Source of the DNA: Bacteroidales bacterium
Lineage (GTDB): Bacteria; Bacteroidota; Bacteroidia; Bacteroidales; F082
Assembly (NCBI GenBank): GCA_016936505.1
Contig: JAFGXS010000040.1
Span: 1-64,000 of the forward strand
Direction of reading: 5' to 3'
DNA length: 64,000 nt
The translations under genes were made by a program, and so were the position numbers. Below the pieces are notes generated by a model, which saw nothing but the letters and a program-made list of their open reading frames with translations, was not told the DNA's origin and ran no database searches. Shown one piece after another: positions 25,447 to 35,288 of the stretch (position 1 is the stretch's first letter; the number at the start of each line of letters is the position of its first letter).

Positions 25447-28227
25447 ATGAAACTTAAAAGTCTGATTTTAATTATTGCTATTAGCCTGTATATTATATTT
25501 CAGACGTTTACGATAAAGCCAATTTTTGCTGAAAGCCCAAGAATGTCAGCAGTTCCTTTACCTCAACATTCAGTTCAGGCATCAGTAAATGATACAACCA
25601 AACTAAACCAGATTATCAAAAAGAATATTGAAAGTCTTAAATCTGAGCCATCAGCATTAGCTGAATCAAAACAATTTGCAAAATCAAAGAAATTAAATCA
25701 TTTCCTTGCATACAAACTTTTCATATTAGCTCAAAACCAAAGATTAATTGGAAATTATCAAATAGGCCATAATCTTGATATTGAAGCGTTAGAATTGGCC
25801 AACAAGCTTAATGATAAAACACTATTAGCTAATATTTATATTGATATGGCTGTTAGTTACAGAAAAACACATAAAAACGAAAAAGCAATAGAATATAGCC
25901 GCAAGGCTCTAGCTTATGCCAGTGCTGTAAACGACTCTACAAATATGTCAATTGCCATCAATAACATTGGCAATGCCTATCTTCAGCTGAAACAATACGC
26001 AACAGCCCTTCAATTCTTTAAACACAGCCTTAAACTTGAACAAACCCGAAAAAACATGACCGGGATTGCAATCAATCTTAATAATATTGGTAAGGTCTAT
26101 CTGGACAAAAGCAACTTTTCAAGAGCCATAAATTATTTTAGTCTTTCGCTCGAAATTAACAAGCAAATGAACTTGTACAGAGGAATGGCTATTTGCAATA
26201 CAGATCTTGCTCATACATTTGAAAAAGAAGGGAATTTCATCAAGGCTCAGGAACATGCCAAAAGTGCACTTCAACAGTTTTTACAATCCGGATCAAGAAA
26301 AGAAATATCAGAAGCCTATATAAAGCTAGGGGTGTTAAATAACAAAAATGGTCAAATTCAACATGCTATTGTTAATCTTAAAGAAGGCATAAAACTCTCA
26401 AAGGGAAATGATGAGATTCCAAACCTTGTAATGGCATATCTTACGCTTTATAATATTTACAAAGCTAAACAAGATTTTCAAAAAGCACTCCATTATAATA
26501 TGCTGGCCAATCTTTATGAAGACTCTTTATCCAATCTTAACCTAAATAGTCATTTCATTAACAATAAGGCATCTACAAGTACAATTCAAGAACCTCTGAC
26601 AGATAAGGCATACAACAAATATTTTAGTGATGGTCAACAAAGTTGGAATAAAATCCTTCTCATTATAATTTTTATTTTTACAGTATCAATTTTTGCTCTG
26701 AGCTGGTTATTTTGGTTCATAAAAAGAAGAAATACCGAGTTATCATTAAAAAATAGTGAGATTGAAAGGATTAATTCCGAGCTTAAACAAAAAAGTGAAG
26801 CCTTAATTAAGGCACGCCAGGAAGCAGAAAAAACTGCTTCAACAAAGAATCGATTTTTAGCACATATAAGTCATGAAATAAGAACCCCCCTAAATTCTGT
26901 ACTTGGCTTTGCTGAGTTGCTCAAGCAATCACAAACCGGTGGTGCACAACAATATTATCTAAACTCCATAAATTCTGCAGGAAAAAGCCTTCTTAATTTA
27001 CTGAACAACATTCTGGACTTTGCAAAATACGACAATGAGAACCTTTCCTTTAAAACCGAAGAGATAAATATTCGAGAGGTAATTGATGAATCTGTAAATA
27101 TTTTTGCACTTAAAGCCAGCGAAAAAAAGCTTCAACTTTTAACCGATGTACAGACCTCAATAAGCAATATTATTTTATTCAATAAAATGGTATTACAACA
27201 GACTTTATTAAATCTGGTTGGGAACGCTATAAAATATACACAAAAGGGGCACATCACTATAAAACTCACACAGGAGAAAGGTAATAAAAAGAATCTTCTG
27301 AACCTTATTATTTGTGTTGAAGACACAGGAATCGGTATTCCTGAGGATCAAATAAACAACATATTTGAACCTTTTTATCAGGCCAACAATTTTTCTGAAT
27401 CAGAAGGTGCAGGTTTAGGATTAAGTATTACGCAACAACTTGTCAGTAAAATGAATGGAAATATTGAAGTCAGAAATAACCCTGTCTCCGGCACATCTTT
27501 TATCATCAGATTTTACGACATCCCGTTTCTGGAAACATCCGCACATGATGTTTCACACTCCAAAATCATCTACAAGGCAAATAAAACAAAATTGCTTTTT
27601 ATCAATGTCAAAAGCAATAAAACTGAAGATCTGGTAAACTCTTTTGAAATGCAGGAATTTGATGTTATTGATGTTGGACTAGGCATGACTGAGGCAAAAA
27701 AATATATAGAATCTGTTCCGCTGATTGTATTGTGTTGTTTAAACAAAGAAGAAACAGAAAATACGCTGAACATTATTGAAAACATCAGTATAAAGAATAA
27801 TCAAAAAATCCTGATTATTCAAAACCATCAACTCTCCTCTGAGCACAACGTTAGCAATACTAAAGTAATAAATCTGGAGCGAGAAGACTTTAAAGAAAAT
27901 CTTTTCAATTTCATCAATGAGTTTAAAGAAAATGATAATCTGGATTTATTTGAAAGCCAGGCACAGAATATTAGTTTGGATGAGATAATCAGCGATCTGA
28001 ATCACATTTTCAGGAACTGCTTCGAAAACGCTTACAATTCAAGAATTCTGGATGAAATAGAAAGCTTATGTTATCAACTCGATAACATTGCTGGAAAATA
28101 TGAGATGCCTCATTTAAATATTTTTGTGAGGGAAATGCAAAACAACATTAAAGAATTTGATATAAGTGCATTAGACAAGCAACTCGAACTTCTAAAAAAA
28201 CAATTAAGTTCAACTACCGGTAAATAA
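25447..28227 (+). CDS. TPR sensor histidine kinase with degenerate C-terminal modules
   Basis: The 926-residue membrane kinase has an N-terminal hydrophobic signal or anchor (about 4-28) and a periplasmic array of tetratricopeptide repeats (about 90-350). A membrane helix (about 401-424) and a coiled coil lead to HisKA with phospho-acceptor His476 (HISHEIRTPLNSVLGFAELL) and a HATPase domain (NLVGNAIKYT, VEDTGIGIPEDQI, GAGLGLSITQQL). After it comes a receiver-like stretch (about 715-830) lacking a clear phospho-Asp pocket and a helical end of about 90 residues resembling an Hpt bundle without His. It is the first gene of a three-kinase operon; the next gene starts on the base after its stop codon. 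Confidence 0.9.
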   Translation: MKLKSLILIIAISLYIIFQTFTIKPIFAESPRMSAVPLPQHSVQASVNDTTKLNQIIKKNIESLKSEPSALAESKQFAKSKKLNHFLAYKLFILAQNQRLIGNYQIGHNLDIEALELANKLNDKTLLANIYIDMAVSYRKTHKNEKAIEYSRKALAYASAVNDSTNMSIAINNIGNAYLQLKQYATALQFFKHSLKLEQTRKNMTGIAINLNNIGKVYLDKSNFSRAINYFSLSLEINKQMNLYRGMAICNTDLAHTFEKEGNFIKAQEHAKSALQQFLQSGSRKEISEAYIKLGVLNNKNGQIQHAIVNLKEGIKLSKGNDEIPNLVMAYLTLYNIYKAKQDFQKALHYNMLANLYEDSLSNLNLNSHFINNKASTSTIQEPLTDKAYNKYFSDGQQSWNKILLIIIFIFTVSIFALSWLFWFIKRRNTELSLKNSEIERINSELKQKSEALIKARQEAEKTASTKNRFLAHISHEIRTPLNSVLGFAELLKQSQTGGAQQYYLNSINSAGKSLLNLLNNILDFAKYDNENLSFKTEEINIREVIDESVNIFALKASEKKLQLLTDVQTSISNIILFNKMVLQQTLLNLVGNAIKYTQKGHITIKLTQEKGNKKNLLNLIICVEDTGIGIPEDQINNIFEPFYQANNFSESEGAGLGLSITQQLVSKMNGNIEVRNNPVSGTSFIIRFYDIPFLETSAHDVSHSKIIYKANKTKLLFINVKSNKTEDLVNSFEMQEFDVIDVGLGMTEAKKYIESVPLIVLCCLNKEETENTLNIIENISIKNNQKILIIQNHQLSSEHNVSNTKVINLEREDFKENLFNFINEFKENDNLDLFESQAQNISLDEIISDLNHIFRNCFENAYNSRILDEIESLCYQLDNIAGKYEMPHLNIFVREMQNNIKEFDISALDKQLELLKKQLSSTTGK

Positions 28228-31200
28228 ATGTATCGAAACAATAAAAAATATAAATCCTTTATCCTAAAGTCATTTTTAACATTTTATTTACTGACTTTAC
28301 TGCTTGGACAATCCACGGCTAAAGAATCTGTGGTTGAAAAAAATGACACAACTTCGATTCAGATTCTACTATCTGATTCTGTTTTATCTCCGCAGGAAAA
28401 AATCAATCTTGCCATTAAACTTTCGCAACTATACAAAGAAAGTAATAGTAGCAAATCACTATTTTATGATAGTCTAGCAACGACAATTGCTCTGAAAAAT
28501 AACAAAAAAAAATCCTATCAGGAAGGAATCCTTCGGTCCATCAATCTATTGATAAAAACCAATCAGTACCAAAAAGCTGAACAACAGCTAATACAGTACA
28601 GGCACACATTAGCAGATACAAACAGTCCTGAACTGGCAGAATATTATTATTTATCAGGACAAAACTATTATTCATGGAGCAAATTTAAAAAAGCAGGACC
28701 GCTTTTTGAAAAGGCAAGAGACACCTACATTGAGCTTGGAATTAAAGAAGGTATTGCAAAATCAATGGTTGGCGAAGCAAAAATATGGGGCATTTATAAC
28801 GATTATTTTAATGTTGTCGGGCTCTTACAAAGAGCATTGGATATTTATGATCAGCTTAATGATGAACTCGGAATGGCATCTGTTTATGAAATAATGGGAA
28901 AAACCATGCAAAGCTGGGAGAAATTAGACAGAGCAGATTACTTTTATCAAAATGCATTATTTTATTACAACAGATACGATAAAATTGAAGATAAGATCAA
29001 CATTCATCTTTTGTTAGGAAACCTGTATCTGGAAAAAAATGAAAACAAAAAGGCACTTAAAGAATTTTATTTTGCCCGTAACCTTTCAATAAAAACCAAA
29101 GCATCGAAAGATGAGGCATGGAGCATACAACTTATCGGAGAAGCATACTACAACCTTAAGAAATATGACTCAGCATTGATTTATCTTAACAAATCAGAAC
29201 CCTTGCTAAAAAAATATGAGATGAAACAACAACAATCTGTTGCTTTATATAATATTGCAAGAATAGAGTTCCAGAAAAAAACCTATAATAAGGCTACTCA
29301 GTATGCCAATGAAGCTTTACAATTAACGCAGCAAATTAATTCAAAGCAACTTCAAATGGAAGTTATTTTGTTGATTTCTAATATTTATAAAGAGCAAAAA
29401 AGCTTTCAGAAAGCATTTACCTTTCTGGAACAATACAACCAACTCCGTGCAAAAGTATTTTCGGATCAAAACAGAAAAATGGTCAGTGACATGGAAGTTA
29501 AATATGAAGCTGATCAAAAAGCAAAACAATACGATCTTTTAAAACAGCAGGACACCGAAACCAAGGTTAAACTTCAAAAAGAAAAAAACAACAGGTTATT
29601 AACCGTTATAGGAAGCCTTTCTATTTTATCCATTTTGTTAACTATTATATTTTTTATAAGAAGAGACAATAAATCAAACAAAAAAAATCTGAACCTGCTT
29701 TACGAAAAAAATCAAGAAATTATCAAACAACAGGAGCAGTTAAGTTTACTCAACGAAGAACTTTTTACCAGTAGAGAAAGTTACAGAAGTATTGTTGAGA
29801 ATGCAACGATAGGAATTTATCAAACCAATAAAAAAGGCGAAATCTTATTTGCTAATAAAACGTTAATAAGAATGTTGGGATTTTCTACACTGGGTAGTAT
29901 GAAAAAGGAAATCCAATTAAACAAAAACAAAGAATGGAGAAAAGGTTTTATTAAACTACTGGAAGAGCAGGAAATTGTTACAGGAAGAGAAGATGTTTGG
30001 ACAAAAAAATCGGGTAACAAAATATTTGTTAAAGAAAGTGCTTGGATTATTAAAGATCACGAAGGAAAAACCCTTTATTACGAAGGCATTATTGAAGACA
30101 TTTCTAAAAGAAAAATTGCCGAAGACAAAGTACAAAAAGCTCAGCTCAGGTTACAACAAATAAACCAAGAACTTAGAAAAAGAAACCTAGAGCTTAAGGC
30201 AGCTAAAACAGAAGCTGAAGAAGCGAATCAGGCCAAAACCATGTTTCTCGCAAATGTAAGTCATGAAATCAGGACTCCCTTAAATTCAATAATTGGCTTT
30301 GCCAATCTTTTGGAACCCCTGGTTAAAAGCAGGCAAGAAAAAGAGTTTATCAAATCCATATTAACCAGTAGCAACAGTCTCTTATCGTTAATTAACGATA
30401 TTCTTGATTTATCCAAGATCCAGGCTGGAAAACTGGAACTTTCATACGAACCTGTTTTTCTTCCTAAAATAATTGAAGAGATTAAACGGATATTTTATCC
30501 TCAAGTGGAAGAAAAAAGACTCAAGTTAAAAATAGAAATCACACCAGAAGGACAAAACTTTTTCCTGATCGATCTTTCGCGCTTCAGACAAATTCTTTTT
30601 AACATAATTGGAAACGCAATAAAATTTACTGATCAGGGCATAATCAAGCTCTTATTTGACATTCATGAATCAGCTGAAAAAAAAGGAAACTTCAATTTTA
30701 TTATTAAAATAAAAGATACCGGAACTGGCATTCCAATAGAAGATCAGAAACACATATTTGATGCTTTTAAGCAAGCTAAGGGTAATCAAAAATCCGGAAT
30801 CGGTTTAGGACTTAACATCAGTCAACGCCTTGTCGAAATTATGGGAGGAAGAATTAAACTGAAAAGTGAACCGGGCAAAGGTTCTGAGTTCGCAATTTAT
30901 ATTTCAGGGATCAAAAGTAAGAACATGAAATATCAACAAATTGATGAAACCTTTAAAAATGAAATCACTAATAGTATAAATGAGGACATTAACGATTCTG
31001 AGCAAAAAAATCCCGAGATTAAAAAACAGATTAACTACCTGTTCGGAGAAAATTTCAAACAGGTTCTTAAAACCAAAATAATTTCAGAGATACAAGACTT
31101 TGCTTCAGTAATGCTCGAATTCGCCAATAAAGAAGGGCTAAAAAATCTGGAAAAAGAAAGCCAAAACCTGTCAGATGCCTCAAAAGAATTTGACATTGAA

Positions 31201-31260
31201 GCTGTTGAATTTATCTTAAATAAAATAAAAGCCTACTTTCGTCAAGACAATAACCTATGA
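28228..31260 (+). CDS. TPR-PAS sensor histidine kinase
   Basis: The 1010-residue membrane kinase has an N-terminal hydrophobic segment, TPR repeats over about residues 100-400 and a membrane helix at about 455-478. A PAS domain (about 515-630, YRSIVENATIGIYQTNKKGEILF) and a coiled coil lead to HisKA with His679 (NVSHEIRTPLNSIIGFANLL) and a HATPase (NIIGNAIKFT, IKDTGTGIPIEDQ, GIGLGLNISQRL). The last 90 residues form a helical module like the one ending the preceding kinase, again without an Hpt histidine. Its ATG abuts the preceding stop, and its own stop overlaps the next start by four bases (ATGA), so translation is coupled. No receiver domain is present. Confidence 0.92.
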   Translation: MYRNNKKYKSFILKSFLTFYLLTLLLGQSTAKESVVEKNDTTSIQILLSDSVLSPQEKINLAIKLSQLYKESNSSKSLFYDSLATTIALKNNKKKSYQEGILRSINLLIKTNQYQKAEQQLIQYRHTLADTNSPELAEYYYLSGQNYYSWSKFKKAGPLFEKARDTYIELGIKEGIAKSMVGEAKIWGIYNDYFNVVGLLQRALDIYDQLNDELGMASVYEIMGKTMQSWEKLDRADYFYQNALFYYNRYDKIEDKINIHLLLGNLYLEKNENKKALKEFYFARNLSIKTKASKDEAWSIQLIGEAYYNLKKYDSALIYLNKSEPLLKKYEMKQQQSVALYNIARIEFQKKTYNKATQYANEALQLTQQINSKQLQMEVILLISNIYKEQKSFQKAFTFLEQYNQLRAKVFSDQNRKMVSDMEVKYEADQKAKQYDLLKQQDTETKVKLQKEKNNRLLTVIGSLSILSILLTIIFFIRRDNKSNKKNLNLLYEKNQEIIKQQEQLSLLNEELFTSRESYRSIVENATIGIYQTNKKGEILFANKTLIRMLGFSTLGSMKKEIQLNKNKEWRKGFIKLLEEQEIVTGREDVWTKKSGNKIFVKESAWIIKDHEGKTLYYEGIIEDISKRKIAEDKVQKAQLRLQQINQELRKRNLELKAAKTEAEEANQAKTMFLANVSHEIRTPLNSIIGFANLLEPLVKSRQEKEFIKSILTSSNSLLSLINDILDLSKIQAGKLELSYEPVFLPKIIEEIKRIFYPQVEEKRLKLKIEITPEGQNFFLIDLSRFRQILFNIIGNAIKFTDQGIIKLLFDIHESAEKKGNFNFIIKIKDTGTGIPIEDQKHIFDAFKQAKGNQKSGIGLGLNISQRLVEIMGGRIKLKSEPGKGSEFAIYISGIKSKNMKYQQIDETFKNEITNSINEDINDSEQKNPEIKKQINYLFGENFKQVLKTKIISEIQDFASVMLEFANKEGLKNLEKESQNLSDASKEFDIEAVEFILNKIKAYFRQDNNL

Positions 31261-32408
31261 AAAACAGTAACGCCACCCTATTGATAGTTGATGATGTTCC
31301 TAAAAACATTCAGATTCTGGGAAATATACTTTCACCTCATCAATATAAAATTGCCTATGCTCAATCAGGAGAACAAGCCTTAAAGTCAGTTGAACATAAT
31401 AAATTCGATTTGATTCTTCTTGATATTATGATGCCTGGTATTGATGGTTTTGAAGTTTGTTTAAGGCTTAAAAGTAATGATCTTTACAAAGAAATACCAA
31501 TTATATTTTTGACAGCAAAAGCTGATATGGAAAGTATTGTAAGAGGTTTTGAGGTCGGAGGACAGGATTATATCACAAAACCTTTTAATGCTGCAGAACT
31601 TCTGGCTCGGGTTGAAACACACCTGTTACTCCACAAGCAAAAAAAAACACTAAAAAAGCTCAACGAAAATCTTGAGGAAATGGTTCAAGAACGAACACAA
31701 AAACTCGAAGATGCTTACAAAAGGCTTGATAATCTCGAAAAAGCCAAAACCGATTTTCTTTCCATTATAAGTCACGAATTAAGAACTCCACTCAACGGTT
31801 TAATGGGACTTTCGTCTCTTATGAGCCAAACCAAACTGGATCAGGAACAGCAAGAATATATGAGCTACCTGAATGAAGTTGCTGATCGGTTAACCCGATT
31901 TTCTGAAATATCATTACTAATCACACATTTAAAAGTTCAGAAATATAACGCTGAATTACTTTCAACTTCTGTTAAATATCTCATAGAGTCTGTTGCTGAA
32001 GAATTCAATATCAAGCACCTAAACCAAAAGTATCCACTCGAAACCAATGAAATATCTCCTGATCTTTCAATTGCAGCTGCCCCTGAATTACTCTCAAAAT
32101 CGCTTAATTTATTACTCGATAATGCCCGAAAATTCTCCGGCCCTGAGGGAAAAATCAAATTAAGATGCGAGGTATCAGAAGACTTAATTCATCTCTTTAT
32201 AGAAGACAACGGTCCTGGTTTCAAAGCTGAAGCACTAGAACATGTTTATGAATTATTCTCAAACGGAGACCTTTCACACACTGAAGGGATGGGGCTTTCA
32301 TTAGCAGCCATTAAACTCATTATTGACATACATGGGGGTCATATGCTGGTTGAAAATATTGCTTCTGGAGGAGCCAGAATAAAACTAAGCTTTAAAAAAT
32401 ACAGATAA
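31257..32408 (+). CDS. Receiver-histidine kinase hybrid
   Basis: The 383-residue soluble protein has an N-terminal receiver domain (about 5-120) with phospho-acceptor Asp56 in LILLDIMMPGIDGFEV and KPF near 105. A coiled-coil linker leads to HisKA with His173 (IISHELRTPLNGLMGLSSLM) and a HATPase (LLLDNARKFSGPEGK, IEDNGPGF, GMGLSLAAIKLI). It lacks sensor, membrane and DNA-binding domains. As last gene of the operon it is the obvious phosphorylation target of the two upstream membrane kinases and can itself pass phosphate on; the final output must be encoded elsewhere. The arrangement is reminiscent of multi-step relays. Confidence 0.93.
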   Translation: MKNSNATLLIVDDVPKNIQILGNILSPHQYKIAYAQSGEQALKSVEHNKFDLILLDIMMPGIDGFEVCLRLKSNDLYKEIPIIFLTAKADMESIVRGFEVGGQDYITKPFNAAELLARVETHLLLHKQKKTLKKLNENLEEMVQERTQKLEDAYKRLDNLEKAKTDFLSIISHELRTPLNGLMGLSSLMSQTKLDQEQQEYMSYLNEVADRLTRFSEISLLITHLKVQKYNAELLSTSVKYLIESVAEEFNIKHLNQKYPLETNEISPDLSIAAAPELLSKSLNLLLDNARKFSGPEGKIKLRCEVSEDLIHLFIEDNGPGFKAEALEHVYELFSNGDLSHTEGMGLSLAAIKLIIDIHGGHMLVENIASGGARIKLSFKKYR

Positions 32409-32456
32409 TAAATCCCATTCAGCAAAAACGTAGATGTGTTTTCAAATTGAAATATT

Positions 32457-32464
32457 TATCTTTG
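32457..32464 (+). promoter_or_regulatory. Candidate -7 box TATCTTTG of fabG
   Basis: The sequence matches TAnnTTTG 27 bases before the chosen fabG ATG, separating it from the kinase operon and arguing against an in-frame start 45 bases further upstream. Confidence 0.6.
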
Positions 32465-32491
32465 ACCCGAATAAATTCAAATTTTGAACAC

Positions 32492-33238
32492 ATGAAATTA
32501 CTCCAAGGAAAAGTAGCCCTGATCACAGGAGCATCTCGCGGTATTGGAAAATCCATCGCAATGAAATTTGCATCAGAAGGTGCGGACATTGCATTTAGCG
32601 ATCTGAACCGGGATAAAAATATGGAAACAACTGAAAAAGAACTTAATGCAATGGGGATCAAAGCCATCGGATATGCCTCAAATGCAGCTTCATTTTCAGA
32701 CAGCGAGAAACTTGCAGAACAAATTGTTGCAGATTTTGGACAAATTGATATTCTTGTAAATAATGCCGGAATTACCCGCGACAACCTTTTACTCCGAATG
32801 ACTGAACAGGATTGGGATGCTGTTCTTACCGTAAACCTTAAATCCGTATTTAACCTTACTAAAGCCGTCCAACGCTTTATGATCAAACAAAAAGGCGGAT
32901 CCATCATCAATATGAGCTCAGTTGTTGGTGTTAACGGAAATGCAGGACAAGCCAATTACTCTGCCTCTAAAGCCGGAATGATCGGTTTTACAAAGTCCAT
33001 CGCGCAGGAGTTAGGGTCGAGAAATATCCGCAGTAATGCTATAGCTCCCGGTTTTATAGAAACCGAGATGACACATAAATTACCTGAAAATGTGAGAGAA
33101 GAATGGATTAAAACAATCCCCTTACGTCGCTCAGGAAAACCTGAAGATGTTGCTGATGTTGCCGTATTTTTAGCATCAGATTATTCTTCATACGTAACCG
33201 GACAGGTTATTAATGTTTGTGGAGGAATGAGCACCTAA
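32492..33238 (+). CDS. fabG: 3-oxoacyl-[acyl-carrier-protein] reductase
   Basis: This 248-residue SDR is the NADPH-dependent ketoreductase of fatty-acid elongation. Motifs are TGASRGIG (12-19), NNAGITRDNLLLRM and the catalytic Ser143, Tyr156 and Lys160 (YSASK), followed by the FabG-typical IAPGFIETEMT. Length and motifs fit FabG very well. No other fab gene is adjacent. The upstream open frame would start at 32447, inside or before the promoter box, so the ATG beginning MKLLQGKVAL is preferred. Confidence 0.93.
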   Translation: MKLLQGKVALITGASRGIGKSIAMKFASEGADIAFSDLNRDKNMETTEKELNAMGIKAIGYASNAASFSDSEKLAEQIVADFGQIDILVNNAGITRDNLLLRMTEQDWDAVLTVNLKSVFNLTKAVQRFMIKQKGGSIINMSSVVGVNGNAGQANYSASKAGMIGFTKSIAQELGSRNIRSNAIAPGFIETEMTHKLPENVREEWIKTIPLRRSGKPEDVADVAVFLASDYSSYVTGQVINVCGGMST

Positions 33239-33256
33239 TCTTACCAGTTATCAAAC

Positions 33257-33271
33257 ACACTATCATAGTGT
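33257..33271. other. Short palindrome ACACTAT-C-ATAGTGT upstream of the YdcF gene
   Basis: There are perfect 7-base arms around one base, 20 bases before the YdcF-family start. It is followed by A rather than T on the plus strand, so it is not a terminator for fabG; an operator is possible. Confidence 0.3.
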
Positions 33272-33291
33272 AAAAAAGCAATATCTTTTGT

Positions 33292-34053
33292 ATGTTTTTC
33301 TTCTTTTCAAAACTCTTGGGTTATTTACTTTTTCCCATCGTATGGATTATTGCATTATTGGCAATAGCAATCTTTTCAAGAAACAAGAACAGAAGAAAAC
33401 GCAGCTTGGGTGTTGCTTTTTTGTTATTAATTATTCTTTCCAACTCGTTTATTGTCAATAAAATAGTTTCTATCTGGGACATAAACCCCGTTCCTATTGA
33501 AGAACATTATGATGTAGGTATTGTATTGGGAGGAAGTACCATAACTTTTGACAAAAAATATAACCGATCCATCTTTCACGACAATGGTGACAGACTAATT
33601 CAGGCTGTAGAACTGTACAAAAAAGGTACAATCAAAAAGATACTGATTACCGGAGGTTCAGCAAATCTTATCTATAAAGATGTAAAAGAAGCTAAGCTAA
33701 TGAATTCCTTTTTACGATCCATAGATATTCCGGCTTCTGATATATTAATTGACACTTTAGCAGAAAACACGCACCAAAATGCTGTGTATAGTAAGGAAAT
33801 ATTACAAAATTATCCTCAGCTCAATAATTATCTTTTAATTACATCATCAATGCACATGAGGAGAGCCGTTGCTTGTTTTGAAGAAGAAAATGTTCAGGTA
33901 ACACCCTATCCTACCAACTTGTTAGGAAGTGCCGGAAAGAGCAATCTAGAGTACTATCTTAGACCAGATGTCTCAAATATTCTAATTTGGAATGGTATGA
34001 TCCATGAGATGATTGGTTATGTTGCCTATTGGATTAAAGGTTATATTAATTAA
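33292..34053 (+). CDS. YdcF/ElyC family membrane protein (DUF218)
   Basis: The 253-residue protein has two N-terminal membrane helices (about 10-28 and 39-55), then a DUF218 domain with YDVGIVLGGST, ITGGSANLIYKDVKEA, DTLAENTHQNAVY and LLITSSMHMRRA. The relative ElyC of E. coli affects envelope and lipid-carrier metabolism; the enzymatic activity of the family is unsettled. It is followed two bases later by the M48 protease gene, so the pair is an operon with envelope context. Confidence 0.87.
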   Translation: MFFFFSKLLGYLLFPIVWIIALLAIAIFSRNKNRRKRSLGVAFLLLIILSNSFIVNKIVSIWDINPVPIEEHYDVGIVLGGSTITFDKKYNRSIFHDNGDRLIQAVELYKKGTIKKILITGGSANLIYKDVKEAKLMNSFLRSIDIPASDILIDTLAENTHQNAVYSKEILQNYPQLNNYLLITSSMHMRRAVACFEEENVQVTPYPTNLLGSAGKSNLEYYLRPDVSNILIWNGMIHEMIGYVAYWIKGYIN

Positions 34054-34055
34054 AC

Positions 34056-35288
34056 ATGAAAGAAATTATTTTTTACATCATTATTGGTATTGTCATCTTC
34101 GACTTTCTGTTCGAAAGAATACTCGACTATTTAAACAACAGTATGATTGACCCGGTACTACCGGATGAATTAAAAGGAATTTATGACAAAGAAAAGTATC
34201 AAACCTCGCAAAACTATTTGAAAGAGAATTCACGCTTTTCGATGATTTCTTCAACATTCATGTTTTTGATTATCGCAACAATGCTTTTATTCAAGGGATT
34301 TGAAGTAATCAGCCATTTCACTGAGCAGATTACTTCAAATTCCTTTATTCAGTCTTTAATTTTTTTTGGAATTCTTGCTGCCGGGTCAGAAATTATTGGC
34401 ATTCCTTTTCAATGGTTTGACACTTTTGTAATTGAAGAACGTTACGGGTTTAATAATACCACAAAGAAGACATTTCTTTTTGATAAAATAAAGTCTTGGA
34501 TTATAGGAATTATTATTGGGGGAGCTATTTTATTATTCATTCAATGGGCTTATGTAAAAGGAGGAGATCTATTCTGGGTTATTGGATTGGGTGGTACAGC
34601 AATATTTATAGTGTTTATAACAATGTTCTACACTTCTCTTCTCCTACCTCTTTTCAACAAACTAACACCACTGGATGAGGGGCCGCTAAAGGAGAAAATT
34701 CAGGATTTCGCATCAAAATCCGGCTTCATCCTAAGTAACATTTATGTAATGGATGGTTCGAAACGAAGCACAAAAGCTAATGCATTTTTTAGCGGTTTAG
34801 GACCAAAAAAGAAAATCATTCTATACGATACATTAATCGAAAAGCTTGATGAAAATGAGATTGTGGCTGTTCTGGCTCACGAAATCGGTCACTATAAGAA
34901 AAGACACATTTATAAAGGTTTGGCTATGTCATTAGTACAAATCGGAATTATGTTTTTCATGCTCTGGCTGGCCCTTAAAACACCAGAAGTTGGAAGCTCT
35001 TTGGGATCAGACAATTTTTATATGGGATTACTGGCTTTTGGGTTGTTGTATAGCCCCATTTCGTTTATCATGTCAATTGTGTCTAATACTTCATCCAGAA
35101 AACACGAATATGAAGCCGATGCTTTTGCTTCAAATTATGGACTTGGACAAAACCTTATTAATGCATTAATCAAACTTTCAGTTTCCAGTCTAAGTAACCT
35201 CAGACCACACTCTATGTATGTATTCTTTCATTATTCGCATCCAACACTTTTACAACGAAAAAAGGCGATAGAAAAAAACAATCACTAA
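34056..35288 (+). CDS. M48 family membrane metallopeptidase (Ste24/CAAX protease-like)
   Basis: The 410-residue polytopic protein has the Ste24 layout: N-terminal CAAX-prenyl-protease region with several helices, the zinc motif HEIGH (His275, Glu276, His279) in LAHEIGHYKKRH, and a third-ligand region EYEADAFASNYG near residue 350. Bacteria lack farnesylated CaaX proteins in general, so it is more likely a membrane protein quality-control protease. The start follows the YdcF gene after two bases. Its stop codon overlaps that of the convergent sugar transferase gene (CTAA). Confidence 0.9.
   Translation: MKEIIFYIIIGIVIFDFLFERILDYLNNSMIDPVLPDELKGIYDKEKYQTSQNYLKENSRFSMISSTFMFLIIATMLLFKGFEVISHFTEQITSNSFIQSLIFFGILAAGSEIIGIPFQWFDTFVIEERYGFNNTTKKTFLFDKIKSWIIGIIIGGAILLFIQWAYVKGGDLFWVIGLGGTAIFIVFITMFYTSLLLPLFNKLTPLDEGPLKEKIQDFASKSGFILSNIYVMDGSKRSTKANAFFSGLGPKKKIILYDTLIEKLDENEIVAVLAHEIGHYKKRHIYKGLAMSLVQIGIMFFMLWLALKTPEVGSSLGSDNFYMGLLAFGLLYSPISFIMSIVSNTSSRKHEYEADAFASNYGLGQNLINALIKLSVSSLSNLRPHSMYVFFHYSHPTLLQRKKAIEKNNH

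Noticed and set aside
32419-32955. Antisense open frame of 178 codons opposite fabG
   Set aside because: It is the shadow of a clearly real fabG with intact catalytic motifs; its translation has no domain features.
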